Both the position numbers and the translations under genes were made by a program. Positions 35,692-45,919 of a stretch of 64,000 nt of DNA are shown here, in pieces; position 1 is the stretch's first letter; every line of letters begins with the position of its first letter. This DNA comes from Hemerocallis citrina (taxonomy: Eukaryota; Streptophyta; Magnoliopsida; Asparagales; Asphodelaceae), in NCBI GenBank assembly GCA_017893485.1, contig CM030367.1:89540910-89604909 (forward strand), read 5' to 3'. The notes under the pieces were generated by a model. That model saw only the letters and a list, made by a program, of their open reading frames with translations, was not told where the DNA came from and searched no databases.

Positions 35692-36767
35692 GTTTGACCA
35701 ATTTTTTTTAATGGAAGAAATATCATGTTTCGTCAGTTGTAATTTCAAAATTCTTATTTCGCTTCCGAAATATAGCAGACTATTGTTCCTCTTATCCCCA
35801 AATTTTGGATATTTGGCCAACGACTGCGATGATTTTTACTTAAATTTTACAAATTTTGACTATTTAGCTAAGGACTACAAATTCTCTAAGTACAGTTAAG
35901 CAATTGTAATGCCATAAACGTGTCATGAGGAACCGTTGAGTAGAAGTGCCAAGAAATTTAAATAATTCAATAATTAAACACATGCCTAAAAATTTATAAT
36001 GGTTCGGCACAGAACCAAATCTTTCATATCCCTAGCAAGTCACATTTAAAATGGGTAATTTCATGTTTGCCTGCAAATGTTTGTATCAAAAACACATCAT
36101 AAAATATCTCAATAATAAGTTACAACATCCAATTCTCATGCACATAGGATTTCATATAAAAGCATGCCACCCACCTCAATCAAGCACAAAAATAAAAACT
36201 TAATTAAAACCTAAAATTTAAGGTTACTGAAACAGAGTTCATTGAATCTGGCACGAAGCTAGAATATTTCTGTGGAATAATATTTCTGTGGAATGGGCTA
36301 CTAGTAAAATATATCCATACATGGGGAATTTATATATTTTGGGGGTGGTTAAAAGAATAGATTTTAAAAATATAGGGGGTTTTGGAAATTTGGAGGGGGG
36401 GGGCTGCATTTAGCCTCCCTGATTGTGGCTGGCTCCGTCTCTGCATAGAATGATTCTATATTAAACAAAATGCAGTTAATATTGCAGAGTTTGAGTTTTA
36501 ATTTTGTTTTTATTTTTGTATTTGGAGTTCCGTTAGAAGAAAAGATGAGGAAGCTGAGAGGGTAGTAAAAAGGGTGTCGTGAACTATACACATGTTTTTT
36601 CCTAAAAAAAAAACTATACACATGTTTCACCTATTTTCATATAACTATACTTACACATAAAGTTGTTGAGATTCACTGCTTTTGCATTAACGTCGCAATT
36701 TTTGATTAGATTGACAGTTATATCCCTGCTTTCACACGAGTGATAAACACCCTTTCTTTTCCCCTCA
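35692..36767. other. Unassigned AT-rich DNA
   Basis: No gene or repeat that I can support; a G8 run lies near 36,397. The open frames here are short and low-complexity. Confidence 0.4.
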
Positions 36768-37768
36768 GAGCATCCACTATTCTTTACTATTTGTCTAAAA
36801 AATGCACTTTTTTGCAAAAGATCACCCACTATGGTTAACTAAATATGCATATTTAGCAAATGAAGCGAACAGTCACGTCTAAATATACCAATCTCATTTA
36901 CAATTGTTAAATATAGAAGACGGATGATCATCCTCCGTCTGTTTATTTTTTTTAATCTCTAATATTATAATGGGAGAGTTGGGGTTGTCATTTGTAGACA
37001 ACCATTCAACCATCAAATCTCAACCATTCATTTTTAAGTGGGAGTTATATTAACCATTCATTTACTCAACTGTTGTTAGTTACCATAATACCCTCAAAGT
37101 TCAAATTTAATTACGACATAATTATTTGCAAAAATGTCACTCATATAAAATAAAAGTTTGTAACACTAGGAGTAATTTATAAAAGGTATCTAATGAGTAA
37201 AAGAAGGTTTTATTATTTACTATATAAAAAATATTAATTAAAGCGTGCATCGCACGTGCAGTTACTAGTTTTTTAAGAGCGACGAATAGAAGATCTTTTT
37301 CCGTCCGCCAACTTTCTTCAAAAAAAAAAATCAAATTTACAAAAATGCCATTAAATATTTACGAAAATGCCATTATGTAGAAAAAAAAAAATCTCTGACG
37401 GAAGATCTTCTTCCGTCCGATAAGTTTCTTAACAACTTTTGTTTTCTTATTTACGAAAATGCAATTCCATATTTACGAAAATGTCATTATGAAAAAATAT
37501 ATATATATTTAAAATCTCGAACGAGAGATCCTCTTCTGTCCGATAAGTTTCTTAACAACTTTTCTTCTCATATTTACGAAAATGTCATTGCATATTTATG
37601 AAAATGTCATTTTCAAAAATTAAAAAAACAAAAAAATTGTTAGACGGAAGATCATTTTCCGTCTCTTCTATTTTTTGGCTTTTAACGACTGCAACACTCT
37701 CCTTCAAATGCTATTTGCAAATGCTATATATGCATAGTTTAGCATCAACGATGATAGTAGATGCTCTT
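36768..37768. mobile_element. Foldback MITE built of GACGGAAGATC modules
   Basis: Ends AGAGCATCCACTAT and, inverted, ATAGTAGATGCTCT. The interior is a tandem series of roughly 110-bp modules, each with a palindrome such as GACGGAAGATCTTCTTCCGTC (37,397) and a spacer phrase ATTTACGAAAATG(C/T)CATT. Modules are visible near 36,915, 37,280, 37,397, 37,515 and 37,643. A Helitron-like element splits it at 36956-37268. No coding sequence. Confidence 0.6.
36956..37268 (+). mobile_element. Small Helitron-like element, 313 bp
   Basis: Cleanest of the small group: 5' TCTCTAATATTATAATGGGAG after an A, 3' hairpin CGTGCATCGCACG, spacer TGCAGTTA, then CTAG at 37265-37268 before T. No coding capacity. Inserted in a module array that continues on both sides. 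Confidence 0.65.
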
Positions 37769-38460
37769 ATAACTTAATTTCTTTTCAATTTTTTAAAATT
37801 ATTATAATGTACTTCTCCAAACAGCTTTCTACATTCTCTCCAACTTATTTGCTATTTCTTAAATAGGGAATACGGTGATAAGCACATTTAATGATGGAAA
37901 ACAATATTATTAAAAAATATTAGTAGTCAGGGGTATATTAGGAAGAAATTGTCCCAAAAATAACTAAAAATATACCACGTGATATCTCAAATTGACGGAG
38001 TACGCTGATCACATAAATAATGTGGACAGAGTATACACATCTTTAAAAAAAAAAAAAGGTATAATTATATGCAAATTAGTGAAACACTGATACAATTAAG
38101 TGAAATTTAATCGTTATGAAATACTATTCCCTTCACTCTCTCTCTCTCTCGTATGATACAAAACAGCCCAATAGCCCAAGAGTGCATCATCCCTTCATAT
38201 TACCATCAAGCCAACTTCAGGTGGAGGCCAGATCAAATTTAATAGTGTACGCCGGGAGGTAAGTATTGGTGCTGATTCTATGGCATCTTTAGTTAGACGC
38301 AGTGGTTCTAATCTGTATTCTACTTGTAATTTCTCAGTTGAACTTTGCTTGCTGTGTGGTGTGCGGTGTAATTAGTTGTTTGTAATATGTTAGTTAGGAA
38401 AAAAAATTCAAGCCATCTTTATATTGCCTTCATGGTTCTCACGCATCTCAAAGCAACCCA
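37769..38460. other. Unassigned DNA with a short CT run
   Basis: A (CT)n run near 38,137-38,149. A phrase CCGGGAGGTAAGT near 38,250 looks like a splice donor, but I see no exon I can name. Confidence 0.35.
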
Positions 38461-38727
38461 ATAATGATATTTGAGGGCCTTTGGCATACGGATTGGAAGA
38501 TTCTAAAGAATGAGAGAATTCCCGAAAATATGAGGGTGAGAAAGAAGATTTTCGAAATTGTTGTATTATCGCGTTTGGTATACTATATTACATTCTTGAG
38601 AATCATTTATTATTATAGTTTTTTGGTTTATTTTATTGTTTGTTATGAAAATCAAATGAGAATCTTCAAATTCCATGATTTTAGAGAGGAGTATTTTTTT
38701 ATTCTAATTTTGGGGGTTATTTTAGAA
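38461..38727. other. Possible half of a MITE
   Basis: Begins GAGGGCCTTTGGCATACGG, close in pattern to the 8235 Tourist-like end, but no partner end was found. The open frame here is low-complexity. Confidence 0.3.
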
Positions 38728-38728
38728 A

Positions 38729-39396
38729 ATTTTGCCGTACTACCCCACTTTTCGAAAATATTTGGCGCTCTGCCCCACTTCCGAAAACAATTAGCGATAT
38801 ATCCTTGTTTAGGACACGTCAGTAAGAAACGTTATTGGGAAAAATGGCATAGGTTATTTCGATGCCGTTCTTCCCAATAACGACATCTGTTTGAAAAAAA
38901 AAGTGTCATGCCGTTATTTGGAATAATGGCATAGGTTGTTTTGTTTTTTGACAGCTTGTAGTCTCCACTTAGAGAAAAAATTGCAAGTGTGAAAACCTTA
39001 TAACAGATGCTGTTATTTCAAATAACGACATTCTCAATACTGATGCCGTTATTTGGAATAACGGCATCAGTTATAATTTTTTTTTATAAAAAAGTAACTT
39101 GTTATTCATCCTCTCTGACGAATAAGTTTTAAAAAAAAATTATAACTGATGCCGTTATTCCAAATAACGATATCAGTTATAAATTTTTTTTAAAAAAATT
39201 AACTTATTATTCATGCTCTCTGTTTCCAAACAACGGCAAGAGTTCATTTATACATAACTGATGCCGTTATTGGATCCAATAATGGCATCAGTCATTCGAA
39301 TGCCGTTATTCAGGATAACGGCATGATTTATAAGTTTTTTTCACACTTAGAATTTTTTAAAGTTAGAAGATTCATACTTGTAAGAGAAATATAATG
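38729..39396 (+). repeat. Left arm and GCCGTTATT palindrome series
   Basis: At least seven palindromes with the arms ATGCCGTTATT/AATAACGGCAT, some decayed, between 38,860 and 39,325. The series resumes at 52327 on the other side of the Tat insertion. Confidence 0.8.
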
Positions 39397-39401
39397 ATGC
39401 C
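39397..39401 (+). repeat. Tat target-site duplication, left
   Basis: ATGCC, identical to 52327-52331. Confidence 0.9.
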
Positions 39402-39999
39402 TGTTGCCGCTAAATCTGGTGTGGGGGCAAACAGATAGTATTTGTGTATTCTTGGGAAACTTTGAATAACAAACCTGTTACCTGTTCCGCCGGAGTTTGA
39501 TGCTGACTCCCGCCGTACACCTGCAAAAAGTGCGAGACACCGGGGTTGTTCCCGGCGACGCACCCTCCGACACTCAAGTCAGTAATCAGAAATGATTATG
39601 AAAGAGCGCAAAAACTGGCGAAGGATTGATTACCTCTTAATGGAGATGGATGGGAGGTATTTATAGGCGCTGCTGGGATCGGATTATGAATGTAATCCCC
39701 CTGTGATCAGATAAGGAATGTACTCCCTAATTCCCAGTGAAGGGATAGATATGAATCAGGGCCGTTGATTAAGATTTAATCAGAAATCCTAATTCTATCC
39801 CTTCTGGACCGGGTTTGCTGTGGGTTGAAACCCGCATCCAGTTTAGGTGGATCCGTTCGCGGGTTAGTGGGTCTTTGAGGAGGAGAACCAGTACCCGCTT
39901 CAGACCCATTGGTAGGTGAAATTACCGTTTTACCCCTGGGCTTCAAGATTCGTGCCTGGTTTGGACGGTTCCGATCTAACCCCATTTTTAGCCATATCA
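39402..39999 (-). repeat. Tat 3' LTR (element orientation), 598 bp
   Basis: TGTTGCCGCTAA...GCCATATCA on the + strand. Same length as the partner at 51729-52326, with no indel between them. Confidence 0.95.
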
Positions 40000-40016
40000 C
40001 GAGCCCCCCACTCCCG
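40000..40016 (-). promoter_or_regulatory. Tat polypurine tract
   Basis: On the - strand GGGAGTGGGGGGCTCG lies directly before the 3' LTR. The second element has a matching tract (CCAGGAGTGGGGGACTCC) at the same place. Confidence 0.75.
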
Positions 40017-40549
40017 AAGACTGAGTTTGATCAGCCTTTGGGGAGTAGTTTTATTGTTTTAATGGCTAGTGGAGTTGTATCGGAGTCCAAATGGAAGGTT
40101 TTGAATCTTTGAAGGAGGTAGTACGGTGATTTTTCAAGTTGGTTGCGCTCTGAGTTCTCCTGGTCATGTGATGCTTTCGCAGGAATATTCGTCTAACTTT
40201 GCAGAGCGTCGATCCGTTGTTCGGGGGCCTTAATAGTTTGTCCTTAGCAATAATCACTCGCTTGGGGATTAGAACTTGTTTCCCCAACTTCATAATTACC
40301 TTCGAGGAGTTTTCCTTAACTTTCCCAAATTTTTAATTGTTTTTTTGCAATTTTTTGGCGAATGGCTCGGTTGTTTTCCTTCGTTGTGTGGCCTACATGC
40401 TTGTTTCACACTGCCGACCCCTTCGAGCGCTCGTTGCCAAGGAGGCCGAAGTCCATGGGTGGTTCGGCGCCTTCTGCCGAAGAGCGGAGGCACCTCAGCC
40501 AGGTTGTGAGTGCGGAGAAGGAGTTTGGCGAGGTCCGAGGTAGCTTTTT

Positions 40550-41062
40550 CCATGTAACATGGTCGGTGTCAAGAACGCTCGGCAGCTGGTGCCGAAGTCC
40601 AACTTTCCATGTAACATGGTCGGTGTCAAGAACGCTCGATAGCTGGTGCCGAGGTCCAACTTTCCATGTAACATGGTCGGTGTCAAGAACGCTCGGCAGC
40701 TGGTGCCGAGGTCCAACTTTTCATGTAACATGGTCGGTGTCAAGAACGCTCGGCAGCTGGTGCCGAGGTCCAATTTTCCATGTAACATGGTCGGTGTCAA
40801 GAACGCTCGGCAGCTGGTGCCGAGGTCCAACTTTCCATGTAACATGGTCGGTGTCAAGAACGCTCGGCGGCTGGTACCGAGGTCCAACTTTCCATGTAAC
40901 ATGGTCGGTGTCAAGAACACTCGGCAGCTGGTGCCGAGGTCCAACTTTCCATGTTACATGGTCGGTGTCAAGAACGCTCGGCAGCTGGTGCCGAGGTCCA
41001 ACTTTCCATGCAACATGGTCGGTGTCAAGGACGCTCGGCAGCTGGTGCCGAGGTCCAAGACT
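40550..41062 (+). repeat. Tandem array 1, nine copies of 57 bp
   Basis: Copies start at 40550 and every 57 bp to 41006 with no indels. Each unit has two inverted repeats: CCATG-TAA-CATGG and CTCGGCA-gctgg-TGCCGAG. Since 57 is a multiple of three, several frames stay open as 19-residue repeats, which I do not take as protein. The array lies between the polypurine tract and the antisense gene promoter. Tandem arrays in this region are known for Tat elements and can seed satellites. Confidence 0.95.
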
Positions 41063-41342
41063 TGTCATTTTTGGCGGAGCACGCCCTGCGGAGTTGGTGG
41101 ATTCTGCTCTTCTGGCAGATATGGCAGCCATTAAATGTGATGGCTTCTGAACTTCTGACAGCTCTGACGGATGGGATGCTCATTTAATGCAGTGACCTCT
41201 GAGCTTCTGTCAGATGGGACAGTAATTAATGCGATGTACGGCTTGGCGTGGCAAACAAGGCGACGGTTTAGATTTCTTTTGTCGTTTTGCGTAAATGGGC
41301 TGGCAGTTTAGGCCCATTAACCTCGTTTCGCGCGCCTCGCTC

Positions 41343-41349
41343 TATAAAA
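41343..41349 (+). promoter_or_regulatory. TATA box of the antisense gene
   Basis: TATAAAA followed by a C/T-rich leader, 159 bp before the first ATG (41508). The second element has CTATAAAT at 56151-56158 in the same setting (then TTCACCCCCTCTCC, here CCTCACCCCCCCTCTC). Confidence 0.7.
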
Positions 41350-41507
41350 CCTCACCCCCCCTCTCATTTTTCACTTCTCCTCTCTTTTACTCAGGCTGTT
41401 ATTTGTGTTTAGCGAGAGCTTCAGGTGACCGTCGTCTATTTTTCGACGAAGTTTCCGACAGCGTATCTTTAAGGTAATTTATACTTAGTCTCTTGTCAAG
41501 TATAAAT

Positions 41508-43602
41508 ATGTCTTTTCCCTCTGTCTCCGAGTCGTCTTCTTCTTGGTCCGAGCCCTCCCTTGAAGTTGCCGAAGCCCACACTCTGAGTCGCCCAGATAAG
41601 GGCAAGAAGGTGTTCGGCCGCGACACGATCGTGGAAGATCCGAAGCGCATGGGGGAGTTTGGCAGGTTGCCGGGGCAACTGACGGGACTTCACAGAGTTC
41701 GAGAACTTTCGGAGGAACATGCCGAGCGCATTGTTCACGGGAGGGGGAGGACTTTTGATGAGAATGAGGCGAGGGAGACGACCGAGGCAGATGAGACGGT
41801 GTCGATCCTCCGCGAAGAAGACTTGGCAGTGATCCGGGATGGTTTCCACATTCCGGAGGAGTACGAACTTATGCTGCCGGGCCCCGGGGTTAGGGCCAAC
41901 TCGCCACTGCCAGTGACTATGTGTTGCTGGCCGGTTGATGCCTTTATCGCCGGGGCTCGGCTACCTCTCCATCCGTCCGCAATCCTCGTTCTGAGGTGGT
42001 TTGGGGTCAGCCCCATCCAACTTATGCCGAACGCATGGAGAGTCATAAATGGTTTCGTGCTTCACTGCCAAGCCGCAGGGATCGAGCCGGAGCTAAGTGT
42101 ACTTCGGACGATCTACCGGCTTCATCAAGCGAACCGGTCGGAGTTCCGGTATTACTTGGCTCCAAGGCATGGCGGTAGGCTTGTTATATGCCCCAACTCC
42201 ATAAAGCACTGGCGTGAAAAGTACTTGATAGTGCAGAGTGCGGAGGCCTGGCCTATCCCCTCCAGTTGGGTGGAAGAGGTGCCGAAGAGGGTGAAGGCGC
42301 TGCCCAAGCTTTGCCCCGAAGATGAAGAGGCAGTTCGGACCCTTCTCGATCGGCCGAAGTATGATTGGCGGGAGCTGACCGAGGGTGTCTTGTTCAGGGG
42401 AAGGCTCTGCCGCGTAGATCCTAGTGCGCGGCTTCTCTTACGTTTCCGTGCTTTCTTTTTCATACTTCACTTTTTATGACTTGTATTGCTCTAACAAACT
42501 TCGTCTTTAATGCAGAGGCTATGGACTACGAGGCGGTGTTGGCTTTGAGGGCTGGTCTTGCCAGCAAGGCGCCGAAGAAGTGCAAGAGGGTGGCCACCAA
42601 GTTGCCGACCGCGAAGACTCTGAGGGTCACGGAGGTGGTCAAGGAGGTGGAGACCCAGGGGAGCCCGGCCGTTGCCGATGTAAGTGCCTCAGCATCAAAC
42701 GAGGGTGGTGACTTCCCCATTGCCGCAGCCCTCAGAATGGCGACGCCCCCACTGACAGTGGTGGCCGAAGAGCTCCTGACCGAGGAGCATAAGAGGATTC
42801 ATGTTCCGGACTGGCAAGTTCGGAAACATGACGGGTTCCTTGGCAACTTCTTGACCAGCATGCAGATGGTCAAGCACCTGGCCACGCCGAAGGACCGGGC
42901 CGCCATGGAGGCCGGGTTGGAAGGCGACGACGTCATCGAGATTGCTCGCTCGGCGGTCTCGGTAAGTGTTGAATTTTTTGTCGTCATCGGTTTTTCTTAT
43001 GTGTAATTTCTCTAACTCTTTTAACACCTCATCTCCTGTCGCAGATCATCGTCCACTTCGGTCACCTCTCGGAGAGGTTGACAGCTCTAGAGAAGGAGCT
43101 GAAGCAGGAGTCCGACCAAGCTCGGAAGGAGAAGGCTCGGATGGGGAACGAGCTCGACAAGCTCAGGGTCGAGTTCGAAGGGAGGACGACGAGGGTCGAG
43201 TACCTCGAGGGTCAGGTCGCGAAGCTGGAGGGCGACCTTCTTCGCCAGAAGGAGGAGGCGGCCAAGCAATTGGCCGAAGCGGCAGAGGCCAAGGCTGCCG
43301 CGGTGAAGGAGGCAGAGGACGCGACCATGGTGAAGGCTCAAGGCTTCCTTGCCCAGAACATGGCCAAAGCCTATGCCGAGGTGGACAATTCGGGATGGAG
43401 ATTGTTCCCGGGCCACGTCGAAGGCTTCGACCCCAAGTCGGAGGGAGAAGAAGAAGAAGAAGGGGAAGACGAAGCCAATCCTGAGGTCGAGGTCATCACC
43501 GAGGTCCAGGGGTCTGTGGTCACCCCGCTGGCGGTGGTGACCCCCTCAGGGACGTCGACCCCCACCCATTCTCGCCGCCCCGAGAAAGAGGTTACACCCT
43601 GA
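41508..43602 (+). CDS. Antisense Tat gene, Transposase_28-like protein with coiled coil
   Basis: Spliced gene opposite to gag-pol. Exon 1 (41508-42423) has the PF04195-type "putative gypsy type transposon" domain: YELMLPGPGVRANSP, FGVSPIQLMPNAWRVINGF, WREKYLIVQSAEAWPIPSSW. Exon 2 is 42516-42961. Exon 3 (43045-43602) has a Glu/Lys/Ala coiled coil and an acidic tail. Intron 2 is 42962-43044 (GTAAGT...CAG). Intron 1 uses GTGCGC, a weak donor, but the related gene has GTATGT at the matching codon and both have phase 1. All exons stay open. It is not a transposase in any shown sense; function unknown. Confidence 0.75.
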
Positions 43603-43821
43603 CTCCGCATGCTTTTTCTTTTCTTCTGCTTTTTTGAGTTTTTCTTGTAATGCCTAATCGCGGACTGGCCACCGCTTTTTTGTAATGAATGAAAACATGT
43701 TTTTGGGCTCGACTTCGCGTCTCTCTATCTTTTCTCAAAAACTCTTGAAATTTGGCTAAGTGTAGGAGTTCGGGGATGTGTTGAAAATTTGTTGTTTGCT
43801 TCGACTTCTTTTCAGCTTGCG

Positions 43822-44736
43822 ATGGTGACTCAAGCCGTCGAGCCTACTTGCTCGGGGGACAGCGCTCGTCCCGAGGTTGGCTTAGGGGTGACGAGGCTGT
43901 GCTTGACGAGGTGCCGGGAGCGGCTCTATGAAGTCGAGCTGGGGTTGCGCAGAGCCGTAAGTGAGCGGAACCACCTGCAACTCATCCTGGGTCGGCGGGA
44001 CATCGAGATTCGGCGACTGGAGAGCAGGCTCGCCGAGATGACCCCCTTAGGAGAGGATGATGGTTCGTCGATCACCTTTAGCTACGGCCTTCGGCTCAAG
44101 TGCATCCGCCACACTTTATCAAAAATAACAACGGAGAGGGATGATATGCTTTCTGAGATTCGTCACCTGCAAATGGTAGAGACGAAGCTCCGGACGGAGG
44201 GAGAGGGATTGACGGTCGAGGTGGCCAAACTGACGACCGAACGCGACGAACTGACGGCCGAGGTCGATGCACTGAAGCGAGCCACGGTAGACAAGAGCAT
44301 CGAAGTCACTCATCTCCGCTTTCTTATCGCCAGTCGCTCTGGCGTCCCGAGCTCCTCAATACCTGCTCGCTTCGAGGTCGATGTAAAAGATGACTCTCTG
44401 AGGGAGAGGATCTCGGAGTTGGAGGCGGAGGTGGCTCGCCTCAGACCTCGTTCGGGGCCGATCAATGTGAGGAGCACTTCATGTACTCGCGCGGAGAGCG
44501 AGCGGGGCATTTCGTTTTATGAACTCGCGACCCGTTTGCCCATCAGCCAACCTAGTCTAGGGGATGCGCAAAGTGCTGTTGCCATTTCATCGAGTGGAGC
44601 ATCCGTCGGAGCGACTGTTAGGAGCAGCGCCGAGGACACGTCTCAATTCGCTGGTTTGGGGTCGAGTTCCGGAGGCAAACGTCGCCGCCTTCGAGTGTCC
44701 TTGAAGTGGAACATCCCTGTGCCACGGAGGCGTTGA
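43822..44736 (+). CDS. Second antisense ORF, coiled-coil protein
   Basis: 305 codons from ATG 43822. An acceptor-like TTCTTTTCAG ends 6 bases before the ATG, so it may be a downstream exon of the gene above or a separate unit. Heptad-rich region at about residues 30-210 (RDIEIRRLESRLAEM, LTTERDELTAEVDALKRA, RERISELEAEVARLR), then a Ser-rich part and a basic end (GKRRRLRVSLKWN). No catalytic motif. The second element has the corresponding ORF at 61364, also directly after an acceptor-like T-rich AG. No homologue with known role comes to mind. Confidence 0.6.
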   Translation: MVTQAVEPTCSGDSARPEVGLGVTRLCLTRCRERLYEVELGLRRAVSERNHLQLILGRRDIEIRRLESRLAEMTPLGEDDGSSITFSYGLRLKCIRHTLSKITTERDDMLSEIRHLQMVETKLRTEGEGLTVEVAKLTTERDELTAEVDALKRATVDKSIEVTHLRFLIASRSGVPSSSIPARFEVDVKDDSLRERISELEAEVARLRPRSGPINVRSTSCTRAESERGISFYELATRLPISQPSLGDAQSAVAISSSGASVGATVRSSAEDTSQFAGLGSSSGGKRRRLRVSLKWNIPVPRRR

Positions 44737-44929
44737 AGATCTTGTTTTTGAAGCCTTTATATTTAGCCTAAGTGTAACAAGTCGGCATTGTAGTTTTTGC
44801 TTTTTAACGCCTTGTAATCTGGTTGTAAGAAAGAGTCGCCTTGTACTGTGTCTCCATTCTTAATGATATTTCTTTCTTAGACTTGCGCATTTTCATTGAC
44901 TTTGTGCGATTGTTTTGTTTGTGGCTGTG

Positions 44930-45025
44930 TTCATCCTGCCGAGGTCCCAGAGCTGATCTTCTGCTCGTTTGGGGTCGACGTCATGAGCGTTCGGCCAGTG
45001 GTGCCGAGCTCTGCTTTGGTCCTTT
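44930..45025 (+). repeat. Worn copies of the array 1 unit on the far side of the gene
   Basis: Text such as GAGCGTTCGGCCAGTGGTGCCGAG at 44985-45008 and CTGCCGAGGTCC at 44936-44947 matches the array 1 unit (GAACGCTCGGCAGCTGGTGCCGAGGTCC) with substitutions. So array 1-type sequence once flanked the antisense gene on both sides. Confidence 0.55.
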
Positions 45026-45126
45026 AACCTCGTGAATTTGTAGGATGAGTGAGCCTTATGCGGCGGAGGGGTAGCCTCCGCTTCTGCCTGTTGCTCCTGA
45101 AGTCCTTTCTTCTTGCTTGCTTAAGG

Positions 45127-45746
45127 GCGAGCTTGCGAGGTATTGCCGAGCCAAGTATTGGACTGGGGACTATCGCTGGAGTTGTTCAACGGTTGTGGGA
45201 GCCATTCCGAATGGCGACCTACTTCTAGCTCGCTTAAGAGCGAACTTGCGAAGTAGAATCGAGCCAAGTGTTGGACTCCGAACCATCGTTAGAGCAGTTC
45301 AATGGTTGTTGGAGCAGTTCCGAATGGCGACCTACTTCTAGCTCACTTAAGAGCGAACTTGCGAAGTAGAATCGAGCCAAGTGTTGGACTCCGAACCATC
45401 GTTAGAGTAGTTCAACGGTTGTGAGAGCAGTTCCGAATGGCAACCTACTTCTAGCTCACTTAAGAGCGAACTTGCGAAGTAGAATCGAGCCAAGTGTTGG
45501 ACTCCGAACCATCGTTAGAGTATTTCAACGGTTGTGAGAGAAGTTCTGAATGGCGACCTACTGGCTTGCTTAAGAGCGAACTTGCAAAGTAGAATCGAGC
45601 TAAGTGTTGGACTCCGAACCATCGTTAGAGTAGTTCAACGGTTGTAGGAGCAATTCCGAATGGCGACCTACTTCTGGCTCGCATAAGAGCGAACTTGCGA
45701 AGTAGAATCGAGCCAAGTGTTGGACTCCGAACCATCGTTAGAGTGA
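45127..45746 (+). repeat. Tandem array 2, six copies of about 113 bp
   Basis: Units start at 45127, 45240, 45353, 45466, 45576 and 45689: spacing 113, 113, 113, 110 and 113. The core phrase is GCGAACTTGCGAAGTAGAATCGAGCC. The array lies between the end of the antisense gene and the end of pol. Confidence 0.95.
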
Positions 45747-45919
45747 AGAGTAAAAGCAGAGAGATGTAAACAATTTTTACAAGTAAAATATGAAAAAGAT
45801 TTCTTTATTGATGACTAATGGTCGGCTGCTTCTAAAGTTGCTAGCCGTTATTACAAGAGAGAAATAAAAGAAAAACATTACAAGTAATAGGAGAGGAACG
45901 GTTCGACATCCCAAAATAC

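Noticed and set aside
35037..35726. 229-codon - strand ORF as a gene
   Set aside because: Its composition follows the C/T-rich leader and it runs into the palindromic terminus. No domain recognised.
38464..38880. 138-codon Phe/Ile/Tyr-rich ORF as a membrane protein
   Set aside because: AT-rich low-complexity sequence that crosses into the foldback terminus.
40550..41062. CRISPR-like array
   Set aside because: Units are contiguous direct repeats without unique spacers, in a plant retrotransposon.
40362..41150. 262-codon ORF with a 19-residue repeat, plus long ORFs in four other frames
   Set aside because: They arise because the tandem unit is 57 bp (19 codons) and lacks stops in most frames. 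No start context, no domain; this is array 1.
42966..43484. 172-codon Gly/Arg-rich ORF overlapping the antisense exon
   Set aside because: Shadow frame of exon 3 in GC-rich DNA. The heptad-rich frame with intron phase support is preferred.
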